Positions 62,601-64,000 of a stretch of DNA of 64,000 nucleotides are shown here, in pieces. The notes under the pieces were generated by a model, which worked only from the letters and a program-made list of their open reading frames with translations, was not told where the DNA came from and did not search any database. Source of the DNA: Sympetrum striolatum (lineage: Eukaryota; Arthropoda; Insecta; Odonata; Libellulidae); contig OX388349.1 of assembly GCA_947579665.1 (NCBI GenBank), positions 22,228,459 to 22,292,458 on the forward strand, read 5' to 3'. The position numbers and the translations under genes were made by a program. The first letter of the stretch is position 1; each line of letters begins with the position of its first letter.

Positions 62601-64000
62601 TTTTAATACGCGGAGCATTTGCCAACAGTTGATTTTTTCCTTCTACGTTTCCGAACGAGTTTTCTACTCTTCCTCTTCTGCTTTAAGCGGCTCGCTAGTG
62701 CAGCCCTTTCCAATATCGTGCGTTGTCATCATTGGCTGAGGTATTCAACGTATGTTTGGGCCGACGTGGGCATTGATCCAATTCAATTGTGACTCGTCGT
62801 TTTATTTGGACTGTCGGATGAATGGTCGACGCGGTGGGTTGCTTATGTCGATTACGTACCTGCTCAGATGACGGCGAAGTTTAATTATCAATTGGATTTG
62901 AGGGAAGATCCAATTGAGTTTTTCCTCTCCTATCCAGCAGGTTTGAATACGTTTCCTGACGTTCTTTTACTAGGCTGGCGATTTCTGTCTTTCACAGAGA
63001 CCTACCTTAGAAAATTAATAAAAATTCTTTGTAGTTTTTTCATTGGATATTGTGCGAATTCTAGTTGTTGAAAGCTTTAAACTATGGTAAAAAAAAGAAA
63101 GTGGCTGCATAACAAGATTATTTCGTTGAAATTTCTGAAAGTCTTCATCATTTAAAATAACAAATAAACACATTTTCGAGCTATTTTAAAGTTATAAATC
63201 ATTGATATTCGTGCTTTCCAGCTGGATACATTTTCGAAGGTAATAGTCGTAATACTTATTAATTTACTCGCTGCTTCATATTCTTTCAAGGATAAACTTT
63301 AATACGATATTTAATCCAGAAAGTTAAAAATAATACACTTTACTCGAATATATAGTATAGTGCTGTTAATTCCGAGGCCAATCTCTTAATTTAATCTTAA
63401 TAATTTTTCAATTTTACTTCCAGTTGTATAAATTAGTGAAATATTACAGGACCCGTAACAATTTCTTCATCTCAGTATTGCTCGTTTATTCTTTTTTAAA
63501 GTCCTCTCTATGTAGAGAAAACTTGGAACTTCAATGGAAGTATACGTTGCATTCTATAATCGTAACATAACTGTTAATTTATTTTATCCACAAAAGATGT
63601 GGCTATCTATTACAATAATAATAATAATAAAACGTTTTTATTCGGGCGAGATTGTGACGAAAAGTCTCCTCTTCCATCTAACCCATCTATTGTGTATAGG
63701 ATTAATATATAGCTCCGCAGGACCTCATGTTGAAACTATCTCTATTTCTATTTATTTAATGAATGATTATATTAATCACATTTGTGTTTATTTGTAGCTG
63801 ATTATTAAACAAGTGTTTCAATAGTATCCGCAATAGATTTTGGTTGATTATTATGAAGATTAGCCATGATAATTGTTTATATTTGTTCCTGAAAGATACT
63901 GCTTTGAAGTTTTAATGACATGCATCGGCCCTGAATTACCGTTTAACATCAATTATTAATTTTGCAGCAGTAGAACGTGTTGATTGCGTGAAATCGCTTT
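56662..64000. other. Noncoding DNA
   Basis: No gene or repeat class recognised. GC-richer islands at 58500-59160, 60480-60920 and 62270-62850 open frames of 60-125 codons on both strands, none resembling a protein. A 9-bp hairpin (CAATTGGAT with ATCCAATTG) lies near 62889-62917, and a short ATA trinucleotide run near 63612-63630. Confidence 0.5.

Overview
The window reads as eukaryotic nuclear DNA from an animal, most likely an arthropod and probably an insect with a large, intron-rich genome. The background is AT-rich and full of stop codons. There are no operons, Shine-Dalgarno sites or dense ORFs. The recognisable pieces are animal ones: GT-AG spliced exons, a Penelope-like retroelement tail, a CR1/Jockey-type LINE tail, a miniature inverted-repeat family and tRNA-promoter-like repeats. 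The species cannot be fixed from what is visible.

The only convincing host protein-coding sequence is on the + strand: a 187-codon exon (37742-38302), a 916-bp intron, and a 50-codon exon (39219-39368). The two exons join in phase 0, and exon 2 ends at another phase-0 donor. The encoded segment is acidic, then basic and proline-rich, with SH3-ligand-like motifs and no recognised catalytic domain. The gene continues beyond the second exon, but no further exon could be assigned in the remaining 24 kb. Most of the window is therefore probably intron or intergenic DNA around the 5' coding end of one long gene.

1-9.5 kb is noncoding, with a duplicated SINE-like repeat at 5.4-5.9 kb and a small minus-strand coding relic at 8.5-8.8 kb. 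A decayed Penelope-like element lies at 9.57-10.25 kb, with a GIY-YIG endonuclease, a TATA-like box and a hammerhead-like fold. 12-23.1 kb carries tRNA-like modules, a diverged duplication, foldback hairpins and two 81-bp copies of a Tc1/mariner-like miniature element. 23-37 kb is mostly unexplained noncoding DNA with a near-perfect 37-bp hairpin at 33.4 kb. 37.7-39.4 kb holds the exons. 43.8-47.5 kb holds several old local duplications and a hairpin. A LINE fragment lies at 48.7-49.4 kb on the minus strand, followed by purine-rich tracts (51-56 kb) and a 0.4-kb dispersed repeat shared between 36.5 and 56.3 kb. 56.7-64 kb shows nothing assignable.

No CRISPR array, defence island, rRNA gene, convincing intact tRNA or virus was seen. 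The most distinctive features are the number of palindromic and short-duplicated elements, and the unnamed proline-rich gene.
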